Of a DNA stretch of 64,000 nucleotides, positions 26,839 to 35,677 are shown piece by piece; position 1 is the stretch's first letter, and each line of letters opens with the position of its first letter. The position numbers were made by a program, and so were the translations under genes. The stretch covers positions 1 through 64,000 of the forward strand of contig NZ_FNPD01000003.1 of NCBI RefSeq assembly GCF_900107215.1, written 5' to 3'. Origin of the DNA: Acetomicrobium thermoterrenum DSM 13490 (GTDB lineage Bacteria > Synergistota > Synergistia > Synergistales > Acetomicrobiaceae). Under the pieces are notes generated by a model. That model saw only the letters and a list, made by a program, of their open reading frames with translations, ran no database searches and had not been told where the DNA came from.

Positions 26839-28118
26839 TGCTGCTGGTAATGCTAGGTTCCATGCTGCTTTTGCTGATTTTAGGCTTCCCAATGATGGTC
26901 CCCTTAATAGTTGCCCCTCTGCTCGTCATTCATTTCTACCTGCCAGCCTTTGACCCAGGTATGTTGGTTCAACAGATTCTTGGAGGGATAAGACCTCTCG
27001 CTCTTATAGCAGTACCGATGTTTATATTCGCAGCAGACATCATAACGACAGGGCAGGTAGCGAGGCGGCTTATAGACTTTGTCATGGACTTCCTTGGCCA
27101 TTTAAGAGGCGGTTTGGCGATAACGACGACCGCTGCATGCACTTTCTTTGGTGCGGTTTCAGGATCAACTCAGGCAACGGTGGTAGCTATTGGAGAGACT
27201 ATGAGGCCCTTCATGTTGGAAGATGGTTATGATGATTCGTTCAACATGGCATTGATTATAAACGCAGCAGGAATAGCCCTACTCATACCTCCAAGTATTT
27301 CAATGATCATCTACGGAGTAGTCACGGGAAGTTCCGTCGGGGAACTCTTTATTGCAGGCATTGGACCGGGATTGCTTGTGTTCATCCTATTTTCCATACA
27401 TTGTTACTTTGCTTCGCGGAAAATGAACATCAAGCTACGAGAAAGGGTTAGCTGGAAAGAGCGTCTGAACTCGCTTAAAAAAGCACTGATTCCTCTCGGT
27501 TTTCCCCTCATAATTTTAGGCGGAATCTATACGGGAACATTTAGCCCTACCGAAGCAGCTGCGGTTTCCGTTTTATATGCTGTCTTGGTCGAAACCTTCG
27601 TGTATAGACATTTGAAGGTCAAAGACTATTATCGCATAGCATTGTCTACAGGAATCGTCACGGCTGTGGTCTTTATCTTAGTCGCCATGGGAGCAGCTTT
27701 CTCATGGTTGATAGCCTTTACCAGAATCCCCGATTTAATATTGCCCCCACTTCTTGGAGAAGATCCGACAGCATTCAAGCTGCTAATCATCATTACCATA
27801 TCTTATTTCGTTGCATGCATGTTTGTCGATTCTATCGTAGCCATCATGATGCTTTCGCCCATATTCGCGCCTTGGGTCGCAAGGCTTGGGATCGATCCCA
27901 TATTGGTAGGAGTAATTGTCACGATGCAGGCGGCAATAGGAGCCGTAACTCCTCCCTTTGGATGCAACATTTTTACGGCAATGGCCGTCTTCAAAAGGCC
28001 CTATATTGAAGTAGTAAAGCGAATTCCTCCTTTCCTCATACTCTACATCCTTGCAACGTTGCTGGTTATTTTATTCCCCGACATCGCTCTCTATCTCAGG
28101 GACTTAGCCTTTAGGTAA
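26838..28118 (+). CDS. TRAP transporter large membrane subunit (DctM type)
   Basis: The main transport channel, 426 residues and about 12 hydrophobic segments. Family motifs are ALIAVPMFIFAADIITTG, FFGAVSGSTQATVVAIG, IPPSISMIIYGVVTG and TPTEAAAVSVLYA-like FSPTEAAAVSVLYA. Uses the sodium gradient to import a carboxylate-bearing solute captured by the DctP protein. Together with the neighbouring genes (ammonia-lyase, racemase-like, two M24 hydrolases) the imported substrate is probably an amino-acid-like or ectoine-like compound. A gap of 84 bases, AT-rich, lies between it and the binding protein gene. Confidence 0.92.
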   Translation: MLLVMLGSMLLLLILGFPMMVPLIVAPLLVIHFYLPAFDPGMLVQQILGGIRPLALIAVPMFIFAADIITTGQVARRLIDFVMDFLGHLRGGLAITTTAACTFFGAVSGSTQATVVAIGETMRPFMLEDGYDDSFNMALIINAAGIALLIPPSISMIIYGVVTGSSVGELFIAGIGPGLLVFILFSIHCYFASRKMNIKLRERVSWKERLNSLKKALIPLGFPLIILGGIYTGTFSPTEAAAVSVLYAVLVETFVYRHLKVKDYYRIALSTGIVTAVVFILVAMGAAFSWLIAFTRIPDLILPPLLGEDPTAFKLLIIITISYFVACMFVDSIVAIMMLSPIFAPWVARLGIDPILVGVIVTMQAAIGAVTPPFGCNIFTAMAVFKRPYIEVVKRIPPFLILYILATLLVILFPDIALYLRDLAFR

Positions 28119-28202
28119 ACGTGGGGGGTGAGATCGAAAAAATATAATTTCTTTAATGTTAATTAAGTAAAAATACTAATGAAGAAAAGAGGAGGGGAAA
28201 TT

Positions 28203-29246
28203 ATGAAGTTAAGGTCATTGATTTGGATGGTGCTGGGTTTTTTTCTGGTGTCGGTGATGTTTTTAACACTTCCAAATGAGTCGTACGCAGCTCGCGAATG
28301 GAAATACGCCTTGGAGGAGATTCAGGGAAGCGTTCAAGATCACTACGCTCAGGAATACAAAAAGAGGGTAGAAGAGCAAATTCAAGATGTGACAATTATT
28401 ATCTATCCCTATGGAGCTTTAGGCACTAGCGAAGACATTTCAGAATTAACGATGAACGGAATGCTCGAGTTTTGCTTTGCCACACCTGGACATCTCGGAA
28501 CGTTCATCCCGGCCGCGCGAGTGTTCTCTCTTCCCTTTATTTGGTCGGATAATCTCGAGGTGAATAAATATGTGGCACAGCACAGCAAGGCGATTTACGA
28601 AATGCTGGCCGCTGAATACGAGAAGTACGATCTAAAACTTCTTGCAGCCTTGACCGAAGGATGGCAAATATGGACAGCCAATAAACCGATAAGAACGCCT
28701 GCCGATATGAAAAACTTTAAGATAAGGATCATGGGCGACCCGATTCTTGCGGAGACCTACAAAGCTTATGGAGCCAACCCAATCCAGGTGCCTTACTCGG
28801 ATATCTACAGCTCATTACAACTTGGCATGATCGAAGGCAACATTCAGCCCTATTTCGCTCACGAGGAGATGCATTTCTACGAAGTACAGGACTACTTTAT
28901 CGAAGCGAAAGAAATGCCATTTTTTGCGACAGTAGTTGCGAATAAACAATTCTTTGAGTCATTGCCAAAGGAAGAACAAGAAGTTATAGAGCAAACAGCC
29001 AGGGATTGTATCGAATACATTTGGGGCGTACAGGCCAAATTAAATGAAGAGCGACTGGAAAAGATGTTGAAGGAACGCCCTCAAATCCAGGTCATCAAGC
29101 TCACAGAAGAGGAGCGTCAAGCCTTTAAGGATCAAACTAAACCAGTCATCGATAAGTACATCGAAATGTCTGGTGATACCGGAAAGCAAATTCTCGACCA
29201 GTTGTTGAAAGAAATCGCCGAAGCTGAGGAAATGTTTGGTAAATAG
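28203..29246 (+). CDS. TRAP transporter periplasmic substrate-binding protein (DctP type)
   Basis: An exported receptor of 347 residues. The signal peptide runs from MKLRSLIWMVLGFF to about NESYAA. TRAP family motifs follow: YPYGALGTSEDISELTMNG and FKIRIMGDPI; the latter contains the conserved Arg that binds the ligand carboxylate. ATG at 28203 with GGAGGGG 8 bases before it is preferred over a start 24 bases upstream. The gene has a stem-loop behind it, which would raise its transcript over the next genes. Ligand unknown; ectoine TRAP receptors (UehA/TeaA) belong to the same superfamily. Confidence 0.92.
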   Translation: MKLRSLIWMVLGFFLVSVMFLTLPNESYAAREWKYALEEIQGSVQDHYAQEYKKRVEEQIQDVTIIIYPYGALGTSEDISELTMNGMLEFCFATPGHLGTFIPAARVFSLPFIWSDNLEVNKYVAQHSKAIYEMLAAEYEKYDLKLLAALTEGWQIWTANKPIRTPADMKNFKIRIMGDPILAETYKAYGANPIQVPYSDIYSSLQLGMIEGNIQPYFAHEEMHFYEVQDYFIEAKEMPFFATVVANKQFFESLPKEEQEVIEQTARDCIEYIWGVQAKLNEERLEKMLKERPQIQVIKLTEEERQAFKDQTKPVIDKYIEMSGDTGKQILDQLLKEIAEAEEMFGK

Positions 29247-29259
29247 ATGTAATGCAATA

Positions 29260-29294
29260 TTGGGGGATGGGATCTCAAGGGTTTCATCCCCCAA
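29260..29294 (+). terminator. Stem-loop after the TRAP binding-protein gene
   Basis: TTGGGGGATG and CATCCCCCAA form a perfect 10-bp stem. The sequence after it is A-rich, so it is not a canonical terminator on this strand; it may protect the 3' end of the receptor transcript. Confidence 0.6.
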
Positions 29295-29320
29295 CAAAAA
29301 AGCGAGAAGGGATCTAAAAG

Positions 29321-30052
29321 ATGATCTATAAAGTCAAAGGCGATCAGGTTTCTTACGGAGAAGCGATAGGAATTTTGTTGATAGAAAACTACGTCCCCTT
29401 CATTCCGGGGGATGTAGCAAATGCGACAACTTATAGCTATCCCGTGCGTTTTCAGAGGATCGAGGGAGTGACCCACAGGCATCTTTTTGATCATGACAGA
29501 TCGGTCAAAGAGAAAGTATTTGAGGCTTCGAAAAAACTCGTACAAGAAGGAGTTAAAGCCATAACGGGAGATTGCGGTTTTTTGGCCTTATTTCAGGAGG
29601 AACTAAAAGAAGAGATGAATATCCCTGTTTTTTTATCGAGCCTTATACAACTTCACTTTATCAAAGAAATTATCCCTGCAGGGTCGAATATTGGGATAAT
29701 TACTGCAAGCTCCGCCTCCCTTACGGCCGATATATTTGGTGCAGCAGGCATCAATTTTACAGATCGCTTAATTATAAAGGGTTTAGAAAATAAAAAACAT
29801 TTCAAGGAATCAGTGATAGATGAGGCAGGTTTCCTCGATACCGAGAAGTTAGAAAAAGAGGTCGTGGAAACAACCAGAGAATTAAATGAAGAAACTCAAA
29901 ATATGTCAGCTATTTTGCTCGAATGTAGTCTCCTTCCTCCTTATGGGAAGGCTGTATCAGAAGTCGTCAACGTTCCTGTTTTTGATTATATAACTATGAT
30001 CGATTACGTATATTCTGCTGTTATTAAAAGCAACTTTAAAGGGTATATGTAA
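29321..30052 (+). CDS. Asp/Glu racemase superfamily protein (EutA-like)
   Basis: 243 residues. The family signature is two catalytic cysteines, each in a strand-loop: Cys85 in TGDCGFL and Cys202 in LECSLLPPYG. The N-terminal GDVANATTYSYPV is reminiscent of the AroM/hydantoin-racemase branch. In hydroxyectoine clusters a protein of this superfamily (EutA) sits beside EutB and the hydrolase, and here the gene lies between the TRAP genes and the M24 hydrolase. Racemase, isomerase or decarboxylase activity is possible. Motifs are seen; the function is inference. Confidence 0.65.
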   Translation: MIYKVKGDQVSYGEAIGILLIENYVPFIPGDVANATTYSYPVRFQRIEGVTHRHLFDHDRSVKEKVFEASKKLVQEGVKAITGDCGFLALFQEELKEEMNIPVFLSSLIQLHFIKEIIPAGSNIGIITASSASLTADIFGAAGINFTDRLIIKGLENKKHFKESVIDEAGFLDTEKLEKEVVETTRELNEETQNMSAILLECSLLPPYGKAVSEVVNVPVFDYITMIDYVYSAVIKSNFKGYM

Positions 30053-30148
30053 TAAATGAAATTTGCCAAACAGAAAATATATAATCTTATCGTAATATAA
30101 ATTTAAATATCTCTTTTTAAATATTTATATGAAAATGGAGGAATTGAA

Positions 30149-31333
30149 ATGCATAAAGTTTTGCGATTTGATGTTTTAGAATACAAAGAACGGGTAAGAC
30201 GAGTCAAAGAAAGGATGGATGCTAACGGGATAGAACTTCTTTTCCTTGTCGATCCCGCAAATATGAATTATCTCACTGGTTACGATGGGTGGTCTTTTTA
30301 CGTTCATCAGGGCGTTTTGCTCACATTAGAAGATGATCAACCACACTGGTTCGGGCGCCAGCAGGACAGCAACGGCGCCCGCATTACCACCTGGCTTGAT
30401 GAAGAACATATTCACGGATACCCCGATTTTTACGTTCAATCCCGATACACTCACACAATGGTCTACGTTGCAAATTTAATAAAGGAATTCAAATATGAAA
30501 ACAAAAACATAGGCGTCGAAATGGACAATTACTGGTATTCGGCCAAATCGATGAATGTTCTGCGCCAAGAGCTTCCCTGTGCCGTCTTTAAAGACGCCAC
30601 GAACTTGGTCAACTGGGTCAGGACAATAAAATCTCCAGCAGAAATTAACTACATGAGGCAGGCCGCTAGAATCTGCGAACATGTGATGCAGACCGCCATC
30701 GATGCAATCGACATCGGCATATGGGAGAAGGACGTGGCATCCAAGGTCGTTGCCGCTCAAATCGCTGGAGTCGATGGATACGGAGGTGATAGTCCCGCGA
30801 TATTTCCAATAATGCCCTCCGACATCAGGACGTCTACAGCTCATCTAACCTTCGATCCAGACAGAAAGTACCAAAAAGGTGATGTTGTACTGCTAGAACT
30901 TTCCGGTTGCAGGTTTAGATATCATGCACCTCTTTCACGCACCCTCTATTTGGGAGAGCCACCCGAGGGACTTAGAAAAATCGCCCAGGTTGTAATAAAT
31001 GGATTGCAAACGACTCTGGATTTTATTAAACCTGGTATTACGGCAGAAGAGGTGGAATTGAGATGGAGAAAATGTCTGGAAGGAACGGGCGTAGAAAAAC
31101 CTTCAAGAGTCGGATATGCTTTCGGTTTAAATTATGTGCCCGATTGGGGTGAACATACAGTAAGTTTAAGACCGGGCGATAAGACAATACTTAGACCCGG
31201 TATGACAATTCATTTCATGCCAGGGATATGGTTAGACGAATTCGGATTTGAATGCAGCGAGCCCTTCTTGGTAACCGAAAAGGGGTGCGAAAAGTTGATC
31301 AACTTTCCCGAGGAGCTTTTCATTAAGAAGTGA
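30149..31333 (+). CDS. M24 'pita-bread' hydrolase lacking metal ligands (ectoine hydrolase/creatinase-like), copy 1
   Basis: A cytoplasmic C-N hydrolase of 394 residues with the M24 (creatinase/aminopeptidase P) fold. The N-terminal region NMNYLTGYDGWSFYVHQG is characteristic, from memory, of EutD/DoeA ectoine hydrolases. Expected metal ligands are replaced: Glu250 in VVLLELSG and Pro/Leu in RYHAPLSRT where Asp would be; Met replaces Glu in HFMPGIWL. His232 (STAHLTF) fits the catalytic His position of the fold. EutD is described as metal-free with an attacking Glu near this position; recalled, not checked. GGAGGAATTG precedes the start. Creatinase or Xaa-Pro-type activity remains possible. 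Confidence 0.75.
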   Translation: MHKVLRFDVLEYKERVRRVKERMDANGIELLFLVDPANMNYLTGYDGWSFYVHQGVLLTLEDDQPHWFGRQQDSNGARITTWLDEEHIHGYPDFYVQSRYTHTMVYVANLIKEFKYENKNIGVEMDNYWYSAKSMNVLRQELPCAVFKDATNLVNWVRTIKSPAEINYMRQAARICEHVMQTAIDAIDIGIWEKDVASKVVAAQIAGVDGYGGDSPAIFPIMPSDIRTSTAHLTFDPDRKYQKGDVVLLELSGCRFRYHAPLSRTLYLGEPPEGLRKIAQVVINGLQTTLDFIKPGITAEEVELRWRKCLEGTGVEKPSRVGYAFGLNYVPDWGEHTVSLRPGDKTILRPGMTIHFMPGIWLDEFGFECSEPFLVTEKGCEKLINFPEELFIKK

Positions 31334-31379
31334 TAATGACAATTCATTCTAAATAATAAATAAAGAGGTGGTATGTAGC

Positions 31380-32615
31380 ATGAAAGACGTATGGGAAACC
31401 GCAAGATATTACTTAAAAGTGGCAGCTGAGGCTATTGACCTCGAGCCGGAAATAACAGAAAGGTTGAGCACCCCTATGCGCTTTGTAGAATTCACCATTC
31501 CCGTTCGCATGGACAATGGAGATAAGAAATTGTTTATAGCCTATCGTTCCCACCACTGCGACGCCTTGGGGCCCTGCAAGGATGGAACAAGGGTAAAACC
31601 GGATCTCACACCTGAGGAGATAAAGGCTCTATCGATGTTCATGAGCATAAAGCACGCCATAGGAGACATTCCTGCCGGCGGAGGCAAGGGCGGCATCAAA
31701 GCCGATCCATATTCAATGAGCAAAGGAGAATACGAGCGTCTGATACGCGGATTCATCAGGAGATTGGTTCCCAAGGGAGCTATGATCGATGTTCCGGGAG
31801 CCGACATAGGCACAGGAGAAGAACAGATGGCTTGGATGTTGGACGAATACGAGCAAATAACAGGAATGCACAGCCCCGCCGCAATCAATGATAAGCCAGT
31901 AGCCCTTGGAGGGTCTAAGGGTGGATATGAAGCTACAGGACGAGGTGTTGCCCTATGTACTTTCGAGGCATGCAAGGACCTGGGGTTTGAATTCGATAAA
32001 ACGACAGTTGCCATACAGGGTTTCGGTCAAGTAGGAAGCGTAACGGCAAAAATGCTTTTTGAAAAGGGGTTCAAGATCCTTTGTGTCAGTGACATATACG
32101 GAGCAATTTACGATCCCAAAGGCATAAACATAACCAATCTGCTTGAATACGTCAAAAAAACAGGTAAGGTCGTTGAATTTCCCGGCGCGCAGTCTATAGA
32201 TAGCAGAAAGATATTTGAATTGGATGTGGATGTCCTCATACCGGCAGCTGTACAGGACGTCATCACCGAAGATAACGCCGACAGGATAAAAGCCAAGCTA
32301 GTCGTGGAAGCCGCAAACGGGCCGACGACTCCGGAAGCCGATGCGATATTGTCGCGTAAAGGTATAAGGCTCATTCCCGATGTCCTGGCAAACTCGGGGG
32401 GTGCCATAGTATGTCATTTTGAACGCATTCAAGGATTGAGCAACGACTGGTGGGAAGAAGAAAAGGTCTATCAGATGCTTGAAAAGAGGATCCTCGGCGC
32501 CTATAAAGAAATATCATCGATTGCACAAGAATTGAAAGTAACGCGTCGCACAGCTGCATGGGCCTACGCCTTGAGGAAAATAGCAGAGGCCATGCGCTTA
32601 AGGGGATGGAGCTAG
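31380..32615 (+). CDS. Glu/Leu/Phe/Val dehydrogenase (glutamate dehydrogenase-like), copy 2
   Basis: 411 residues from ATG 31380, paralogous to the enzyme at 23961-25196 (same motif order: PAGGGKGG with Lys103, VPGADIGTGEEQMAWMLDEYEQITG, GFGQVGSVTA, NSGGAIVCHFE). The Rossmann motif and catalytic Lys are intact. It sits between the two M24 paralogues, so the dehydrogenase/hydrolase pair was probably duplicated as a unit. The second copy may differ in amino-acid preference. AGAGGTGG precedes the ATG by about 9 bases. Confidence 0.93.
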   Translation: MKDVWETARYYLKVAAEAIDLEPEITERLSTPMRFVEFTIPVRMDNGDKKLFIAYRSHHCDALGPCKDGTRVKPDLTPEEIKALSMFMSIKHAIGDIPAGGGKGGIKADPYSMSKGEYERLIRGFIRRLVPKGAMIDVPGADIGTGEEQMAWMLDEYEQITGMHSPAAINDKPVALGGSKGGYEATGRGVALCTFEACKDLGFEFDKTTVAIQGFGQVGSVTAKMLFEKGFKILCVSDIYGAIYDPKGINITNLLEYVKKTGKVVEFPGAQSIDSRKIFELDVDVLIPAAVQDVITEDNADRIKAKLVVEAANGPTTPEADAILSRKGIRLIPDVLANSGGAIVCHFERIQGLSNDWWEEEKVYQMLEKRILGAYKEISSIAQELKVTRRTAAWAYALRKIAEAMRLRGWS

Positions 32616-32627
32616 GAGGTGAAAGAA

Positions 32628-33803
32628 ATGGCATTGATATTTGAAGTTTCCGAATATCAGGAACGGCTTCGTAAAGTCAAAGAAAGCATGCTCCGAAAGG
32701 GCATCCAGGTCCTCATCGTAAGCGATCCTGCGAATATGAATTACCTGACCGGTTACGATGGTTGGTCCTTCTATGTCCATCAAGGGCTGGTAATCGCTTT
32801 GGATTACGACGAGCCGATCTGGTGGGGTCGGGGAATGGACGCCAACGGTGCAAAGCTTACCACTTGGTTGAAACACGACAACATTCGACCTTACGCAGAC
32901 GACTACGTCCAAAATGTCTTCAAGCATCCCATGAGCTTCGTAGCAGACATACTGCGAGAAATGGGCTGGGAAAACAGACATATAGGAGTAGAAAAGGACA
33001 ACTACTGGTTTACGGGGCAGTGTCTGGATGTGCTGCGAGAAGAATTACCGCAAGCAAAATTTCACGATGCTACAAGCCTGGTCAACTGGATCCGAACTAT
33101 TAAATCACCTGCGGAAATAAAGTACATAAAAGAAGCGGCCAAGGTTTGTGAACACGTCATGAGGACAGCCATTGACTCCATAGAAGTTGGTAGACTCGAA
33201 AGCGAAGCAGCTGCAAATGTCTATCATGCCATGATAAAGGGCACTGATGAATTTACTGGGGATCATCCTGCGATATTCCCTATCATGCCTTCCAACGAAA
33301 GGACGTCTGCGGCTCACCTGGGCTGGAAACCCGATAGGAAATACGCACCAGGTGACATCATTCTCCTCGAACTTTGCGGTGTCAGATTCAGGTATCATTG
33401 CCCATTGTCACGAACGGTCTATATAGGCGATCCGCCCAAGGAGCTTAAGGAGATAGCAGACGTTGTGATCGATGGCATTGCCAAAACACTTGATTTCATA
33501 AAACCGGGCGTTACAGCAGAGGAGATCGAGGCAAAGTGGCGGGAAGCCATATCGGGTTCCAGAGTAGTCAAGCCTTCGAGGCTCGGCTACGCCTTTGGTT
33601 TAAATTACGTCCCCGACTGGGGCGAGCACACTGTAAGCCTACGTCCTGGAGATAAGACCATAATGAAACCGGGAATGACTATTCACCTTATGCCGGGTAT
33701 ATGGCTTGATGAGTTTGGGTTTGAGTGCAGCGAACCCTTCTTGGTGACTGAAAAGGGGTGCGAGACGTTCCTAAACTTCCCGCGCAAAATTTTCACCAAG
33801 TAG
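32628..33803 (+). CDS. M24 'pita-bread' hydrolase lacking metal ligands (ectoine hydrolase/creatinase-like), copy 2
   Basis: About 391 residues, a close paralogue of the protein at 30149-31333. Shared motifs are NMNYLTGYDGWSFYVHQG, PAIFPIMPS, AHLGW (catalytic-type His) and GLNYVPDWGEHTVSLRPG. The same loss of metal ligands is seen (LLELCG, RYHCPLSRT, HLMPGIWL). The ATG at 32628 has AGGAGGTG 7-8 bases upstream. The proteins may form homo- or hetero-dimers, as M24 enzymes usually dimerise. Function is inferred only from fold and neighbours. Confidence 0.75.
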   Translation: MALIFEVSEYQERLRKVKESMLRKGIQVLIVSDPANMNYLTGYDGWSFYVHQGLVIALDYDEPIWWGRGMDANGAKLTTWLKHDNIRPYADDYVQNVFKHPMSFVADILREMGWENRHIGVEKDNYWFTGQCLDVLREELPQAKFHDATSLVNWIRTIKSPAEIKYIKEAAKVCEHVMRTAIDSIEVGRLESEAAANVYHAMIKGTDEFTGDHPAIFPIMPSNERTSAAHLGWKPDRKYAPGDIILLELCGVRFRYHCPLSRTVYIGDPPKELKEIADVVIDGIAKTLDFIKPGVTAEEIEAKWREAISGSRVVKPSRLGYAFGLNYVPDWGEHTVSLRPGDKTIMKPGMTIHLMPGIWLDEFGFECSEPFLVTEKGCETFLNFPRKIFTK

Positions 33804-33836
33804 AGCATCTTGATAGTTTAAAGCACATAATCAGAT

Positions 33837-33878
33837 ATCTCCCAGGCATACATAAATACCTACAATTGCCTGGGAGAT
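33837..33878. terminator. 12-bp perfect inverted repeat after the second M24 gene
   Basis: ATCTCCCAGGCA and TGCCTGGGAGAT flank an 18-base loop, 33 bases after the M24 stop. No T-run follows, so termination is likely but not certain. Confidence 0.5.
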
Positions 33879-33917
33879 GCATAAACTAAGGCATGTGGTG
33901 ACATTAAACATAATGGC

Positions 33918-34265
33918 CTATATCCTGGTCCAGAAATGGCTGTTAGCCCTAAAGTAGAGCTAATCCCGGCGATGTCAATTAAAGCAAAACCAGTTTTCAT
34001 TAAGTCGGTGCCAATTGGAACAAAAGTCCTACCGTAATTGGAGTAGTTCCTATGGGATATGTAGATGGTGTATCCAGACAGCTCTCAAATAAAGGTAATG
34101 TGTTATTACATGGACGGCGTTGTCAAATAATAGGCAATATCTGCATAGATCAGTTTATGATCGATATAACTGATAATCAATCCCCAAATAGGGGACGAAG
34201 TTGTATTTCTAGGAAGGCAAGGGAAAGAATTAATAGCAGCAGAAGAAATTGCTTTGTTATTAAAT
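33918..34265 (+). pseudogene. alr: Alanine racemase C-terminal remnant
   Basis: Three reading frames together resemble the C-terminal half of Alr. First LYPGPEMAVSPKVEL with MSIKAKPVFIKSVPIGT (frame ends in a stop near 34036), then VIGVVPMGYVDG with NICIDQFMIDITD, then GDEVVFLGRQG with ELIAAEEIALLL. The order MGY.DG ... G..C.DQ.M.D.TD is the Alr hallmark near the catalytic Tyr region. At least two frameshifts and a stop rule out function. The PLP-Lys N-terminal domain is absent. Confidence 0.75.
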
Positions 34266-34403
34266 AATGATGGAGTAATGCATGCCTGTGGGCATGACGT
34301 ACATGTCGCGATTCTTTTGATCGCAGCAAAGATCTTATCTAAATATAGATCTGAAATAAAAGGGAAAATAAAGTTTGTTTTTTCAACCGAAGAACAGCTT
34401 TAG
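34263..34403 (+). pseudogene. Fragment of an M20 family amidohydrolase joined to the alr remnant
   Basis: Directly after the Alr-like AEEIALLL frame comes DGVMHACGHDVHVAIL and KIKFVFSTEEQL followed by a stop. This equals the metal-binding region of M20 amidohydrolases (compare the intact genes at 34453 and 38705). The junction between the alr and M20 parts is in frame and seamless, so it is a deletion scar between two former genes. Confidence 0.8.
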
Positions 34404-34452
34404 AATTTTTAAATAACTAAATTTTAATATTGTATAGAAAGGATGGTCTAAG

Positions 34453-35643
34453 ATGAATCTCCTAAATAAACTCAAAGATGAGATTAATGAGTTAAAAGAT
34501 GAGCTCATCGAATTGAGAAGGGATTTTCACATGTATCCCGAGCTCGGATTTAAGGAGGAAAGGACTTCGAAAAGGGTAGCCGAATATTTGAAGCGATTAG
34601 GGCTTGAAGTTAGGGAAAAGATAGCTCACACCGGTGTTGTAGCTATATTAGAAGGCCAAGAAGAGGGCAAAACGGTGATGCTTCGTTCAGATATGGACGC
34701 TTTGCCCATTGAAGAGCAAAACGATGTACCCTATCGCTCTCGAAACGAAGGAATCATGCATGCCTGCGGACACGATGGACATATGGCGATGTTGCTGGTA
34801 GCGGCGAAGATATTGTCGCACCATAAAGAGGAAATCCTTGGCAAGGTCATGTTTCTCTTTCAGCCTAATGAGGAAGTAGCCGGTGCCCGTCAAATGATCG
34901 AGGAGGGAGCCTTAGATGACCCACATCCTGATGGCGCCTTTGCGATTCACCTCTGGACTCCCATAGAAAGCGGAAAGATGGGAATATCTGCCGGACCGGT
35001 CATGGCCGCTTTAGACGAGTTCAAGGTCAGGATAAAAGGTAGGGGAGGACACACCGGGGCTCCTCATACGGCTATCGACCCAATATTGACTGCAGCAGAC
35101 TTCATTCAATCGGTGCAGATGATACAAACCAGGGAAATAGATGTTTTAAAACCTACCTTAATAATGTTCGGATCGGTAAATGCCGGGACGGCTACAAACG
35201 TCATACCGGAACACATCGATCTGGGTGGCACAATTCGCTATCTCTACGAGGGAGGCTCCGAAAGTCCCGAAAAGCCTCTCGTTCGTTTTGAAAGGATACT
35301 AAAAAAGGTATGCGAGGCGCATGAGTGCACATATGAACTGGAGTTTATCCCCAGCAATTCTACCCTGATCAACAATGAGAAGATGGCGAATTTGGTTTCA
35401 AGCGTTGCTAAAGATGTAGTGGGCGCTGAAAACATCACAAGTTACATAGGAACGGCGGGAGAGGATTTCGCAGAGTTCGCCAAAATTATTCCCAGCTGCT
35501 TTTATTTTGTTGGGGCGGGAAACCCCAAAAAAGGCATAATCTACCCTCATCATCATCCTCTCTTTGACATCGACGAGGATGTACTGCCAATTGGGGTTGA
35601 AATGCACATAAGAACGGCTATAGCCTTTCTTAGGAAAGAATAA
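34453..35643 (+). CDS. M20 family amidohydrolase (N-acyl-amino-acid hydrolase type), copy 1
   Basis: A zinc (or Mn/Co)-dependent cytoplasmic amidohydrolase of 396 residues. MHACGHDGH gives the metal ligands Cys105 and His107; NEEVAG (Glu140/141) contributes the catalytic Glu and metal ligand; GHTGAPHTAIDP and the final TAGEDFAEF region follow. This branch cleaves N-acyl amino acids, hippurate or indole-acetyl-amino acids. Beside the M24 hydrolases it could remove an acetyl group from an acetyl-diaminobutyrate-type product (the job of DoeB/EutE in ectoine clusters, which is another family). It is 50 bases past the pseudogene scar. Confidence 0.9.
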   Translation: MNLLNKLKDEINELKDELIELRRDFHMYPELGFKEERTSKRVAEYLKRLGLEVREKIAHTGVVAILEGQEEGKTVMLRSDMDALPIEEQNDVPYRSRNEGIMHACGHDGHMAMLLVAAKILSHHKEEILGKVMFLFQPNEEVAGARQMIEEGALDDPHPDGAFAIHLWTPIESGKMGISAGPVMAALDEFKVRIKGRGGHTGAPHTAIDPILTAADFIQSVQMIQTREIDVLKPTLIMFGSVNAGTATNVIPEHIDLGGTIRYLYEGGSESPEKPLVRFERILKKVCEAHECTYELEFIPSNSTLINNEKMANLVSSVAKDVVGAENITSYIGTAGEDFAEFAKIIPSCFYFVGAGNPKKGIIYPHHHPLFDIDEDVLPIGVEMHIRTAIAFLRKE

Positions 35644-35677
35644 ATAGCATAATACTATTTTACTAGGAGGAGATCCC

